DNA from: Flavobacterium paronense
Lineage (GTDB): Bacteria; Bacteroidota; Bacteroidia; Flavobacteriales; Flavobacteriaceae
Assembly (NCBI RefSeq): GCF_030409795.1
Contig: NZ_JAUFQN010000019.1
Coordinates: 1,612,001-1,676,000 of the forward strand
Length of the DNA stretch: 64,000 bases
Direction of reading: 5' to 3'
The translations under genes and the position numbers were made by a program. Below, piece after piece: positions 17,218 to 26,207 of the stretch. A model generated the notes under the pieces. It did no database searches and had not been told where the DNA came from. It saw nothing but the letters and a program-made list of their open reading frames with translations. Each line of letters begins with the position of its first letter. Position 1 is the stretch's first letter.

Positions 17218-18807
17218 ATGGCTAAAGCACCAGTAGTTCAAGACGATTTAGTAGAATATGGTTTTCGAAGAACAATAATTACCATTACGGCAGTGCTTTG
17301 TGCGTTGCTAGAAATTGTAGATACGACTATTGTAAACGTTGCGCTTAATAATATGCGTGGAAGTCTTGGTGCAACATTAACCGATGTGGCTTGGGTAATC
17401 ACTGCTTATGCAATTGCTAATGTTATTGTAATACCAATGACAAGTTGGTTATCGCAACAATTTGGACGTAGAAATTACTTTGCCGCTTCAATTATCATAT
17501 TTACCGTGGCTTCATTCATGTGTGGGAATGCCGATAATATATGGGAATTAGTAGCTTTCCGATTTATACAAGGTTTAGGTGGTGGAGCACTTTTAGTAAC
17601 AGCACAAACCATTATCACCGAAAGTTATCCTGTCGAAAAACGCGGAATGGCACAAGCTATCTATGGCATGGGAGTTATTGTTGGTCCAACACTAGGTCCG
17701 CCATTAGGTGGTTATATTGTCGATCATTTTTCATGGCCTTATATTTTCTACATCAATGTACCTATCGGAGTTGTAGCAACACTATTGACTTTATCTTTTG
17801 TCAGAAGCCCAAAATATGGAGAAAGGCTAAAAGTCAATCAGGTCGATTGGTTGGGAATTGGCTTATTAGCTGCTTTTATTGGTTCGCTACAATACATTTT
17901 AGAACACGGGCAACAAGACGATTGGTTTAATGATACCTGGATTGTCAGACTGGCCATAATTAGTTTCTTAGGCTTGTTCTTTTTCATTTGGCGCGAACTC
18001 AATTATAAATACCCAATTGTAAATCTCGGAGTTCTCAAAGACCGTAACCTTCGCGTTGGGGTTGTAATGAGCTTTATCATGGGATTTGGTTTATACGGAA
18101 CCACATTTATTGTTCCAATTTACACCCAATCTATTTTGGGATGGACTGCAACTGATGCTGGTTTACTTCTAGTTCCAAGTTCTATTACGGTAGCCATACT
18201 GATGCCATTTATTGGTAAAATGATACAAAAAGGCATACCTCAAACCTATTTAGTGGCACTTGGATTCATGATGTTCTTTATTTTTACCTATTGGATGCAC
18301 GATATCATGACGACCGATACCGGAACGGAACACATGTTTTGGCCGTTAATCGTACGCGGAATTGGTTTAGGATTTCTATTTGTACCAATAACTACCTTAT
18401 CCCTTTCAGGCTTAAAAGGAAAGAGCATTGGCGAAGGTGCAGCTTTTACCGGAATGATGCGACAGCTTGGTGGCTCATTCGGAATTGCAATTATTACAAC
18501 ATTAATCGCTCGTTTTGGACAAGAGCATAGAGTAAATCTAATTGCACATTTAGACCCAACAAGAGTGGCTGTTCAGGACAGATTACATGCTTTACAAAGA
18601 GGATTTATGTCTAAAGGATTTAGTCCGGAAGTAGCTTTGCAAAAAGCCTATAAAGTCTTAGATTTTGGTATTACCAAACAAAGCTCAGTCCTGTCATACA
18701 TGGATATTTTCCTTTATCTAGGCTTACTTTTTCTATTTTGCATTCCGTTTATTCTATTGATAAAAAAAGGGAAAACCAAAGTAGACATAAGCGAAGCCAT
18801 ACACTAA
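17218..18807 (+). CDS. DHA2 family MFS drug efflux transporter (EmrB-like)
   Basis: The 529-residue protein has the length and about 14 hydrophobic segments of the DHA2 (14-TM) drug:proton antiporters. The first segment includes LEIVDTTIVNVAL, the D1 motif of this family. Motif A is SWLSQQFGRRNYF and motif C is YGMGVIVGPTLGPPLGGYIV. With the HlyD and TolC proteins just upstream it should form a three-part pump for hydrophobic toxic compounds. The inducer is unknown but is probably sensed by the TetR protein. Confidence 0.93.
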   Translation: MAKAPVVQDDLVEYGFRRTIITITAVLCALLEIVDTTIVNVALNNMRGSLGATLTDVAWVITAYAIANVIVIPMTSWLSQQFGRRNYFAASIIIFTVASFMCGNADNIWELVAFRFIQGLGGGALLVTAQTIITESYPVEKRGMAQAIYGMGVIVGPTLGPPLGGYIVDHFSWPYIFYINVPIGVVATLLTLSFVRSPKYGERLKVNQVDWLGIGLLAAFIGSLQYILEHGQQDDWFNDTWIVRLAIISFLGLFFFIWRELNYKYPIVNLGVLKDRNLRVGVVMSFIMGFGLYGTTFIVPIYTQSILGWTATDAGLLLVPSSITVAILMPFIGKMIQKGIPQTYLVALGFMMFFIFTYWMHDIMTTDTGTEHMFWPLIVRGIGLGFLFVPITTLSLSGLKGKSIGEGAAFTGMMRQLGGSFGIAIITTLIARFGQEHRVNLIAHLDPTRVAVQDRLHALQRGFMSKGFSPEVALQKAYKVLDFGITKQSSVLSYMDIFLYLGLLFLFCIPFILLIKKGKTKVDISEAIH

Positions 18808-18833
18808 TTAACTAATTTGCAAGTTATTAACAA

Positions 18834-18868
18834 TTTGCCTGTTTTTTAAAAACTATTTCCTAAATTTG
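18834..18868 (+). promoter_or_regulatory. Promoter of the coiled-coil protein gene
   Basis: TTTG at 18834-18837 and TAAATTTG at 18861-18868, with a 23-nt spacer, fit the Bacteroidota promoter pattern. The ATG follows at 18909, giving a leader of about 35 nt. Confidence 0.55.
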
Positions 18869-18908
18869 ATCATATACAGTCAAAACTAAACAACTTAAAT
18901 TAGCAATT

Positions 18909-19259
18909 ATGGGGCTTTTTGGTAGGAATCACAAGAAAATCATCATAGAGCTTCACAAAAAAAGTGAAGACCATTGCAAAGAAATAAGTAAAGAAATCGA
19001 TGAGATGTTAGACGATTTGAAAACCGAATACGATGAAAATCGCGAAGTAGTTCAAGAGTTCTCCACTTTCGTAGATGAAATAAAGACAAAACTAAGTCCC
19101 GAAGATGCTAAAAAACTCCTGGCCTTTTCCTCTAAATTAAACAAAGTAAAACGTTGTGCCAAAAAAGGTGTTGAAGCCATGAGAGAATTAGCACGAGACC
19201 AGAGGAAACTTACCAGTGAAACCAGAATGGAATATGAAGAATATCTTTATACTAAATAA
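18909..19259 (+). CDS. Small charged coiled-coil hypothetical protein
   Basis: This 116-residue protein has no signal peptide. Almost the whole chain is predicted helix with heptad-like spacing (HKKSEDHCKEISKEIDEML onward) and very high Lys/Glu content, ending in EEYLYTK. I do not recognise a family. It has its own promoter (18834) and terminator (19266), so it is a single-gene unit. The gene is bracketed by an efflux operon and yaaA, neither of which suggests a role. Confidence 0.6.
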   Translation: MGLFGRNHKKIIIELHKKSEDHCKEISKEIDEMLDDLKTEYDENREVVQEFSTFVDEIKTKLSPEDAKKLLAFSSKLNKVKRCAKKGVEAMRELARDQRKLTSETRMEYEEYLYTK

Positions 19260-19265
19260 TAGTAA

Positions 19266-19293
19266 ATGCTCCGAGAATTCGGGGCTTTTTTTT
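19266..19293 (+). terminator. Terminator of the coiled-coil protein gene
   Basis: GCTCCGA (19268-19274) pairs with TCGGGGC (19279-19285) around GAAT, followed by eight T. One G-U pair. Confidence 0.85.
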
Positions 19294-19382
19294 GTCTTTG
19301 TTGCAAATGACTTTTGTTAGGGCTTTATTCGGGTTTCGTTCGTGGTTATGGTACCCCTTTGCGAAGAAATACCGAACAAACT

Positions 19383-20141
19383 TTATCTAGTAAAAACCAA
19401 TATATTTCCTTTACTCAAATTCGCATCAAAACCATAACCTTCATAATTAAATCCTTTCAGGTCATCAACAGTTTTTGCATTGGTATCAATAATATAGCGA
19501 ACCATCATACCTCTTGCCTTTTTGGCAAAAAAACTAATCATCTTTAAATTGCCGTCTTTGTAGTCTTTAAATTCGGGTGTAATTACGGGTACTTTCAATG
19601 CTTTCATATCCACAGCACTAAAATATTCGTTACTTGCCAGATTAATAAACAACTCGCCTTTTTCCAATTCGCTGTTGAGTTGTTTGGTAATGGTTTTTTT
19701 CCAAAACTCATATAAGTTTTTGTTTTTACCAATTGATAAAGATGTCCCCATTTCTAGTCGATACGCCTGCATTAAATCCAATGGTTTTAGTAAACCGTAT
19801 AAACCTGAAAGAATACGGAGTTTGCTTTGTAGCACTTCTAATTTATCCAATGGCAAGCTGTAAGCATCCAAACCCAAATATACTTCACCATCAAAAGTAT
19901 AAATTGCCTGGCGCGCGTTTTCAATAGTAAAAGGTGTTTGCCAATCCTGATTCCGTTGCCAGTTAAGTTCTGCTAGTTTATCCGAAATATCCATGAGTTG
20001 CGATAAGGCTTTGGGCTTTTTCTTTTTTAAAGTTTTCTGAATTGTTGTCGCTTGTTTTAAAAACTGTGGCTCAGAAAAAGTAGTTGATGGCAATTCCTTT
20101 TCAAAGTTTAATGATTTGGCTGGCGATATGACGATTTTCAT
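19383..20141 (-). CDS. yaaA: Peroxide stress protein YaaA
   Basis: The 252-residue product starts with MKIVISPAKSLNFEKELP, the UPF0246/YaaA signature, and contains FDGEVYLGLDAYSLP and LRILSGLYGLLKPLDLMQAYRLEMG, all hallmark blocks. E. coli YaaA limits intracellular free iron under hydrogen peroxide stress and has a DNA-binding fold. Here it is monocistronic. A minus-strand TATTTTTG box (20168-20161) lies 19 nt before the start. The nearest oxidative-stress genes are sodC and oxyR further downstream, on the other strand. Confidence 0.93.
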   Translation of the reverse strand: MKIVISPAKSLNFEKELPSTTFSEPQFLKQATTIQKTLKKKKPKALSQLMDISDKLAELNWQRNQDWQTPFTIENARQAIYTFDGEVYLGLDAYSLPLDKLEVLQSKLRILSGLYGLLKPLDLMQAYRLEMGTSLSIGKNKNLYEFWKKTITKQLNSELEKGELFINLASNEYFSAVDMKALKVPVITPEFKDYKDGNLKMISFFAKKARGMMVRYIIDTNAKTVDDLKGFNYEGYGFDANLSKGNILVFTR

Positions 20142-20420
20142 TTTCTAGTAATTAGCGTTTCAAAAATACAAATTCAATATCAAAAAACATATACCGCATA
20201 CTGAATTGTTTCCGTTTTTATATTACATAATTCCTTAAGTGATTTGTTAATTATTTTTACTAATAAAAAAAGTTAATTAACTGGTTACATGACAAATATC
20301 ATTTAATTATACTTGTTATTTGAGTAACTTTACTAATGATTTTCTAGTATTTAGTAATAAAAAAAAATCAAGGTATAAACGAAAAACCATAAGAGTAGGA
20401 AAATTATAATTTTTACTGAA

Positions 20421-20837
20421 ATGAAAACAACTAAACTATTTTTATTATTAATCATAGCAGGTTTGCTAACTAGTTTAAGTTATTCTCAAGAAACAAAAGC
20501 TAAAGTTTATTTTATCCGATCAACTGGTTTTCAAGGTTCGGCTACTGCTTTTACAGCTTTTATTGACAAACAACTTGTTTGCAAACTGAATAATAAAAAA
20601 TATTCGATACATGAACTAGAACCCGGAGAGCATGTTTTTACAGTACAATTTGGAGGTAAAAAAGCTAAAGAAAAAGCAGAACCTATAACCATAAATATCG
20701 AAGCCGGAAAAACCTATTATATTCAAATGATATTTCAAACAGGTTTATTTGTAAATAATTTGTATTGCCAAGAAGTCACTGAGAATTCAGCTAAAACAAT
20801 TTTAATTGACTGTGTTGAAGATACAGAATGCTTTTAG
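20421..20837 (+). CDS. Secreted DUF2846-like protein
   Basis: This 138-residue protein has a signal peptide (MKTTKLFLLLIIAGLLTSLS, then YSQ). The mature sequence reads AKVYFIRSTGFQGSATAFTA, then LEPGEHVFTVQF and IEAGKTYYIQM. That alternation resembles DUF2846, a small beta-sandwich domain found in exported bacterial proteins of unknown function. Two C-terminal Cys residues (about 131 and 137) are close together. It is monocistronic, with a terminator at 20931. The 279 nt upstream are very AT-rich and I find no clear promoter box there. Confidence 0.6.
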   Translation: MKTTKLFLLLIIAGLLTSLSYSQETKAKVYFIRSTGFQGSATAFTAFIDKQLVCKLNNKKYSIHELEPGEHVFTVQFGGKKAKEKAEPITINIEAGKTYYIQMIFQTGLFVNNLYCQEVTENSAKTILIDCVEDTECF

Positions 20838-20930
20838 TATAGAAAACCTAAAAATAAAAAGAACTGAAGATTAAATTATTAGTCTATTGACCCTTTAAAT
20901 CTCAGGTTCATTAATTTTTAATGCATTTTT

Positions 20931-20957
20931 AAAGAGCCACATTAATCAGTGGCTTTT
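20931..20957 (+). terminator. Terminator-like hairpin
   Basis: AAAGAGCCAC pairs with GTGGCTTTTT around ATTAATCA. It lies 93 nt after the DUF2846-like gene. Nothing else is visible in the 290-nt gap 20838-21128. Confidence 0.7.
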
Positions 20958-21128
20958 TAAATAATATAAAACTAATGCTTAATCTTGATTGCTTTCCATA
21001 TTACAAACATCATTACAATTAAAAAATCATATAATAGTTTTTCAAAATTATATAACAATGTTGACATAGCTTTAACCGAATTTTGAGGAAACCGTATTGT
21101 TAATAACTGTTTGTAAAATTAAAATCTG

Positions 21129-21611
21129 ATGAAAAGAATTATTTTGTTTTGCTCTATATTGATTATAGTTTGCTTCACCAGTTCGCTTACACTCGTGTCC
21201 TGTAAAACTAAAAAACCGGCTGTCGAAAAAGATATAACTTTAGCGAAGCCTACCGAAGTAGAAATCATCAAGAAAAAACGGGCCGATGATTTAGGAACAA
21301 GACTATTAGAAACCTGCAATATCTCAAGATTCAAAAGCTTTAGTACTACAGAAGCTACAGATAAGGTTCGAAAAAATGCTACCAAAGAAAAGATTGCTGC
21401 TATTTGTCAAAAAATCAATCAAAGAAACGGACGGTTTTTAGGAATTAATCTGACAGATATTACCCATAACAAGATTACTGATGAATATACTTTTCGATAC
21501 AATATCGATTATGAAAAGAAACTTTACAAAAGGGAACTCTTTGTAACAATCAATACTGACAATAAGGTTTCCGCCATCTCCACAAAAGAAGTTACTCCTA
21601 AGCCGTTGTAA
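21129..21611 (+). CDS. Hypothetical lipoprotein
   Basis: The 160-residue product has a lipoprotein signal ending SLTLVSC (lipid Cys25). The mature part has an acidic/basic linker, then a Cys-containing helix (LGTRLLETCNISRF), a second Cys (IAAICQKIN) and a C-terminal beta-hairpin region (YTFRYNIDYEKKLYKRELF). No family recognised. A weak hairpin (21617-21625 with 21646-21654) follows the stop. It is not obviously in an operon. Confidence 0.55.
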   Translation: MKRIILFCSILIIVCFTSSLTLVSCKTKKPAVEKDITLAKPTEVEIIKKKRADDLGTRLLETCNISRFKSFSTTEATDKVRKNATKEKIAAICQKINQRNGRFLGINLTDITHNKITDEYTFRYNIDYEKKLYKRELFVTINTDNKVSAISTKEVTPKPL

Positions 21612-21785
21612 AAATCATTTGAAACGGCAATAATTTATGTAATTTGTTTCAAATTGAATCCGTTTGACGCAATAGTTATTTTGAATAGTAAAGAATGAAA
21701 AGATTTTTTTGTTAGTTTAATTGTTATTCTGTTATCAAGATAAACCAATTTTATTATTTTTACAAAATAACAAAACAAACAAAAA

Positions 21786-22499
21786 ATGAAAAAGGTAATA
21801 ACTCTCTTCTTACTTTTTCTTTCTTATAATTTCCAGGCTCAAACCATTGAGTTTCTTGAAAAAGGCGACACACTTCAAAAACCAAAATACCAACAATTCA
21901 TTTACCTCAGTGACAGCACCGATATTACTACCTCTAAATTTGTGGCTAAAATAAAGTCCCGCGGCAGTTTAAAACACACCACTAATTTATACTATTTTAT
22001 AAAATATGAAGCGCAGAAATTAGGTGCGAATGCCTATCGTTTTGAGCGTTTTACAAAGACAGATGGGGATATTAATGGAGAATTAATCTTGTCTGCCTAT
22101 TTCTGTGAAGACTCAATTTTTGATGCTAATTTTGAACATATTCCGAAAAACAAAATAGTCATCTTTGGCAACGATGATATGAACGAAAAGAAAACACAAG
22201 GATACAAAGTGCAAGGTCAAAAATATGAAATCGCCAGCGGTCAATTTAAAGTATTTGACATCAAAGAAAAAGACGAAATACAAATAACCAAAGGAGGTTT
22301 CACAGGAACTACATTATGGTATAAGCGAAAAGAAGGCGGTTATAGCTCTTTCTTAAGTTTTTCCGGAATCGGACTTAACGGCACTAGCTATTCTCCAGGA
22401 TACAATGGTGTTGGAGTAAGTTTTAACACCGGAAAAATAAATCACGTTGAACCGAATTTAGCGTTAGCATTGTTAAAAATATACGAAGAACAAAAATAA
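21786..22499 (+). CDS. Secreted hypothetical protein
   Basis: This 237-residue protein starts with a signal peptide (LFLLFLSYNFQA, cleavage near Ala18). The mature region contains many beta-prone stretches (VIFGNDDMN, YKVQGQKYEIASGQFKVFDI) and a C-terminal segment GVGVSFNTGKINHVEPNLAL. Weakly conserved patterns of Flavobacterium envelope proteins are suggested, but I do not recognise a domain. The next gene starts 27 nt downstream on the same strand. Confidence 0.55.
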   Translation: MKKVITLFLLFLSYNFQAQTIEFLEKGDTLQKPKYQQFIYLSDSTDITTSKFVAKIKSRGSLKHTTNLYYFIKYEAQKLGANAYRFERFTKTDGDINGELILSAYFCEDSIFDANFEHIPKNKIVIFGNDDMNEKKTQGYKVQGQKYEIASGQFKVFDIKEKDEIQITKGGFTGTTLWYKRKEGGYSSFLSFSGIGLNGTSYSPGYNGVGVSFNTGKINHVEPNLALALLKIYEEQK

Positions 22500-22526
22500 A
22501 TTTCATTATCATAAATAAACAAACAC

Positions 22527-23051
22527 ATGAAACTTTTAGGAATTGGCTCCAGAATAAAGCATGCCGAATATGGCAAAGGCGTTGTAACAAATGTATCTTC
22601 TAAAGAATATTGGGTAACCTTTATTGATGGCGGATTAGAAACCATAGATCTCGATAGCGAATTTGAAGTAATTGAAGCGGCTGAAAACGAAGTTGACACA
22701 ATTAGCATGTATGACGTTGAGCAAAGTTTACTTTCTATCCTAAAAAAATGGAACGGTCTTGCAGAACCTGTAGCCATTGGTGATAAATGGAAAGGCGGTA
22801 ATATGAAATTAGTGCCCGGACAAGCTGGCTTAGCTCACAAAGATGTGCCGATAGATGTCTTTTTTCACAAAATAGTAATGCTTCGGGATCGTTTACGTGT
22901 AATGGAACAAAAAATTAACGCCAGCAATCTTGAAGAAATAGAAAAAATAGAATTGCAACAATACATCACCCGAATTTATGGTAGCTTAACCACTTTTAAT
23001 GTACTATTCAAATCACAAACAGATTACTTTGTTGGTGAAAAGACGAAGTAA
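22527..23051 (+). CDS. Hypothetical protein with Tudor-like N-terminus
   Basis: The 174-residue cytoplasmic protein begins with IGSRIKHAEYGKGVVTNVSS followed by YWVTFIDGGLETIDL. This resembles the small SH3/Tudor-like domain at the end of UvrD/PcrA helicases, which binds RNA polymerase, but the resemblance may reflect only fold. The middle has KWKGGNMKLVPGQ, and the C-terminal half is helical (LRDRLRVMEQKINASNLEE). No function can be assigned. Confidence 0.55.
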   Translation: MKLLGIGSRIKHAEYGKGVVTNVSSKEYWVTFIDGGLETIDLDSEFEVIEAAENEVDTISMYDVEQSLLSILKKWNGLAEPVAIGDKWKGGNMKLVPGQAGLAHKDVPIDVFFHKIVMLRDRLRVMEQKINASNLEEIEKIELQQYITRIYGSLTTFNVLFKSQTDYFVGEKTK

Positions 23052-23118
23052 ACTTTAACGTTTCAAAACTTTAGACCGTTCAAATATTGCTTACTTTTAT
23101 ATCATAAAATTTGAAGTC

Positions 23119-23646
23119 ATGAAAAAAATATTATTTGGGTTAATCATTGCCGGATTACTGATTTTTAGTTGTAAAAGTACCAGTACTGGTGGCGATTCTA
23201 AAAAGGTTGCTATTCAATTTGAATCAAAAAGTGGCAGCAATGTGCAAGGAACTGCCGTTTTCATTGAAAAAAATGGTGTCGTAAATTTAGAAGCCAAATT
23301 AACCGGATTAAAACCTGGTGTACACGCTATACACATCCATGAAAAAGCGGATTGTTCTGCAACAGACGCAGCTTCCGCCGGTGGACATTGGAATCCAACG
23401 TTCAAAAAACACGGAAAATGGGGCGATGCCGAACATCACAAAGGCGATATTGGTAATTTCACCGCCGATGTAGATGGAAAAGCAACCATACTTTTCAAAA
23501 CTGATGAATGGTGTATTGGTTGTGGAGATACAACGAAAGACATTTTAGGGAAAGGTCTAATTGTTCATGACAAACCAGATGATTTCACTACACAACCTTC
23601 AGGAAATGCGGGAGCAAGAGTTGCTTGTTCAGCTATTATACAATAG
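23119..23646 (+). CDS. sodC: Cu/Zn superoxide dismutase, lipoprotein
   Basis: This 175-residue protein has a lipoprotein signal (LLIFSC, Cys18). Metal ligands are in place: HIH at 72-74, GGHWNP with His90, His98, the HHKGD block at 106-110 and VHD with His150. Cys79 and Cys169 should form the structural disulfide. It converts superoxide at the cell surface or in the periplasm. Length is close to other bacterial SodC proteins. It lies just before a YdeI-like gene on the same strand but is probably not functionally linked. Confidence 0.93.
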   Translation: MKKILFGLIIAGLLIFSCKSTSTGGDSKKVAIQFESKSGSNVQGTAVFIEKNGVVNLEAKLTGLKPGVHAIHIHEKADCSATDAASAGGHWNPTFKKHGKWGDAEHHKGDIGNFTADVDGKATILFKTDEWCIGCGDTTKDILGKGLIVHDKPDDFTTQPSGNAGARVACSAIIQ

Positions 23647-23659
23647 TTAATAGTTTTCC

Positions 23660-24235
23660 TTGGAAGAAAAAGAACTTTTATATTTCAAAAATGCTCAGGA
23701 ATGGCGCGAATGGTTACATGATAATCATCATTCGTCAAAAGGCGTACATTTAATTTTTTATAAAGTAAGCAGTGAGTCTGAAAGCATGCGTTGGGAAGAA
23801 GCCGTTCAGGTTGCCATTTGTTATGGTTGGATTGATTCTACTGTTAAGAAACTGGATGAAGAACGCAGACGCCAAATGTTTACGCCACGAAAAGACAAAA
23901 GCGTTTGGAGCAAACTCAACAAAACCTATATCGAAAAACTCATAGCCGATAATTTAATGCACGAAAGTGGTTTAAATAAGATTGAAATTGCTAAACAAAA
24001 TGGCTCCTGGTCAACGCTTGATATGGTAGAGAATTTAGAAATGCCTAAAGATTTAGCATTGGCTTTTGCCAAAAATAAAACAGCATTAAACAATTATAAT
24101 TCGTTCAGTCCTTCCTATAGAAAAAGCTATTTATATTGGCTTAATCAAGCCAAAAGAGAAGAAACCAGAAAAGCTCGTATCATAGAAATAATTAAGCTTT
24201 GTGAACAAAACATCAAATCGAGAGATACATTCTAA
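23660..24235 (+). CDS. YdeI/OmpD-associated (bacteriocin-protection-like) family protein
   Basis: The 191-residue protein starts at TTG (23660). An in-frame TAG at 23651 bounds the frame and the next ATG would remove the conserved N-terminus. YFKNAQEWREWLHDNHHSSK, then WEEAVQVAICYGWIDSTVKKLDEERR and FTPRKDKSVWSKLNKTYIEKL are signature blocks of this family. Its role is poorly known; some members were linked to tolerance of antimicrobial peptides. It is 13 nt after sodC. Confidence 0.82.
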   Translation: MEEKELLYFKNAQEWREWLHDNHHSSKGVHLIFYKVSSESESMRWEEAVQVAICYGWIDSTVKKLDEERRRQMFTPRKDKSVWSKLNKTYIEKLIADNLMHESGLNKIEIAKQNGSWSTLDMVENLEMPKDLALAFAKNKTALNNYNSFSPSYRKSYLYWLNQAKREETRKARIIEIIKLCEQNIKSRDTF

Positions 24236-24264
24236 ATTTGATTTTTTCGTTCCTAAAAAAGGTT

Positions 24265-24272
24265 TAGTTTTG
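24265..24272 (+). promoter_or_regulatory. -7 box of the LETM1-related gene
   Basis: TAGTTTTG fits TAnnTTTG and lies 20 nt before the ATG at 24293. A TTTG at 24237-24240 is 24 nt upstream, slightly wide. Confidence 0.5.
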
Positions 24273-24292
24273 CACTCTAATAGTACCTCAGA

Positions 24293-25492
24293 ATGATTAA
24301 CCCATCAGCAGCCGGTTGGATAGAAAAGTTTTTTATAGAACAAAAAACTACTGAGCAACATATCCCAATTACTGAAGAAGCATTTTATTTTAGAACGCGC
24401 GCGACAGGTTTTATTTTTGGGCATATAGTAAGCTTTGATTCGGTAAATCCAATTCCAATTACTGCGCGACTTCCTGAAGAAATTTCAAAAATTGGAATGC
24501 TTAATACATTGTATCAAATGTATTGTCTGACCAAAAATGATAGTGATCAAAACAATTTCATTACCGCAGCTGTTGCTTTCTATAATTTGCTTACGCCAAA
24601 AGGTTTTAACCCTTTACAGAAAATGCTCCCTAGCAGTTCTAACTCTAGTAAACTAGAGAAGATCATTCATGATAGAGTACAGACTAACGAAGATTTATTC
24701 AGCAAAAAGTTCTCTCATGTGATAACGAATGCACTGCTTTTTGTAGATGTTTTGGCCTTTAAAAAACACCTAGAAAAAGGTTCACTACCTGAGAAGTATT
24801 TCAATCAGATTGAAGATATAGTTACCAGTATTGTTTCTCTTTCGCTAAAATCGAAGACTGGCATTTCTGTACATGACGATTTATTACAAAAACTATTTGA
24901 ATCGTCTGTTCGCTACAATAAGCCATCCAATAAAGGAATTAATACCATCGAAGATTTAGATTTGAGTTATTTGAGTAATGATTTAGAGAAGTTCTATATG
25001 ATTGACTTGGCAGGAATCAGTTTGTGGAGTGATGAAAAGGTTGAAAATGAAGAACGCTATTTTTTGTTCAAATTGGGAGATAAATTAGAAGTGTCGGAAA
25101 CTTTCATAATCGAAAGCATCAATTTTATTAATGATTTTATTGTTCAACATAAAAACGAAATTCCCTATTTCAACAATTCCAATCCAGTTAAAAATTTCTA
25201 TGATCACACTACCGAAAGTGTGCAAATTTTAATTAATAGAAACAAAAACCGATTGATTAAAGAAGTGTCGCAAAGCAAAGAATTGATGCAACTTTTGGCG
25301 AAATCTACTCGAAAAGAATTGGATAAAGATGAAAAGAAAAAAATCAAATCGCAGTTGCTCGACATATGCAAATCTGTTCCTTCACTAACTATTTTTCTTT
25401 TACCTGGCGGTAGTTTACTGTTACCGATTCTGATAAAATTCATTCCGCAGTTATTGCCTTCTGCTTTTAATGAAAATGAAGAAAGAGAGTAA
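24293..25492 (+). CDS. LETM1-related protein
   Basis: This 399-residue protein is mostly helical. Near the C-terminus KKKIKSQLLDICKSVPSLTI runs into FLLPGGSLLLPILIKFIPQL, which closely resembles the conserved LETM1 segment of mitochondrial cation/proton exchangers and gives one membrane-associated hydrophobic stretch. The flavobacterial homologues are named LETM1-related biofilm-associated proteins in public annotation, as I recall. There is no signal peptide. The ion-exchange role is not established for this bacterial group. Confidence 0.72.
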   Translation: MINPSAAGWIEKFFIEQKTTEQHIPITEEAFYFRTRATGFIFGHIVSFDSVNPIPITARLPEEISKIGMLNTLYQMYCLTKNDSDQNNFITAAVAFYNLLTPKGFNPLQKMLPSSSNSSKLEKIIHDRVQTNEDLFSKKFSHVITNALLFVDVLAFKKHLEKGSLPEKYFNQIEDIVTSIVSLSLKSKTGISVHDDLLQKLFESSVRYNKPSNKGINTIEDLDLSYLSNDLEKFYMIDLAGISLWSDEKVENEERYFLFKLGDKLEVSETFIIESINFINDFIVQHKNEIPYFNNSNPVKNFYDHTTESVQILINRNKNRLIKEVSQSKELMQLLAKSTRKELDKDEKKKIKSQLLDICKSVPSLTIFLLPGGSLLLPILIKFIPQLLPSAFNENEERE

Positions 25493-25496
25493 ATAA

Positions 25497-25526
25497 AAAA
25501 TTGCCGGAAAGCGATTTTTGTTTTTT
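25497..25526 (+). terminator. Terminator of the LETM1-related gene
   Basis: AAAATTGC (25497-25504) pairs with GCGATTTT (25511-25518) around CGGAAA, then T-rich DNA. It lies in the gap between convergent genes and may partly serve both. Confidence 0.7.
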
Positions 25527-26160
25527 AAAACTTTAGCTGATAAACTTCATCCAAATCTTTATTAGAACTGATATTGACTTTTAAATCGGTTACGTATCCA
25601 GAATTTAGACCATAGACCCAGCCATGTAAGGTTAGCTCCTGCCCGCTTCTCCATGCCGACTGAACGATGGATGTTTTAGACAAATCAAAAACCTGTTCTT
25701 TGGCATTTATTTCAACAAAAGCATTGAAACGCTCATCTTCATTTGCAATCGAATCTAGATAAGTATCGTGCAAACGATAAACATCTTTAATATGTCGAAT
25801 CCAGTTGTCAATAATTCCTATAGAATCGTTACCCATTGCCGCTTTTACTCCACCACAACCATAATGTCCACAAACAATTACGTGCTTTACTTTTAATACA
25901 TTCACCGCATAATCCAGAACACTCAACATATTCATATCAGAATGGACAACCATATTAGCAATGTTTCTGTGTACAAAAACTTCGCCTGGCTTGGCTCCGA
26001 TAATTTCATTCGCAGGAACTCGACTGTCAGAACAACCTATCCACAATAATGGTGGTGTTTGACCTTTGGCTAAATCTTTGAAATAATTTGGATCTTTTTC
26101 CAATGTTTTTTCAACCCATTCTTTATTGTTGTCTAGTATTTTTTTATAAAAATCGGACAT
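25525..26160 (-). CDS. can: Beta-class carbonic anhydrase (cytoplasmic)
   Basis: The 211-residue enzyme interconverts CO2 and bicarbonate. Zinc ligands are Cys43 in CSDSRVPANEI, His99 and Cys102 in GHYGCGGVK; the Asp45-Arg47 dyad is intact. There is no signal peptide, so it is cytoplasmic. GEVFVHRNIANMVVHSDMN is typical of E. coli Can-type enzymes. It lies 47 nt downstream of a LysR gene on the same strand and close to a second, exported carbonic anhydrase and an SbtA transporter. Confidence 0.95.
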   Translation of the reverse strand: MSDFYKKILDNNKEWVEKTLEKDPNYFKDLAKGQTPPLLWIGCSDSRVPANEIIGAKPGEVFVHRNIANMVVHSDMNMLSVLDYAVNVLKVKHVIVCGHYGCGGVKAAMGNDSIGIIDNWIRHIKDVYRLHDTYLDSIANEDERFNAFVEINAKEQVFDLSKTSIVQSAWRSGQELTLHGWVYGLNSGYVTDLKVNISSNKDLDEVYQLKF

Positions 26161-26207
26161 ATATGTGTTAATTTGTAGTAAACGAATTTACATTATTTAA
26201 TTTAATT

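Noticed and set aside
19294..19382. Remnant gene between the coiled-coil gene and yaaA
   Set aside because: The stretch is slightly richer in G and C, but it has stops in all frames and no recognisable protein.
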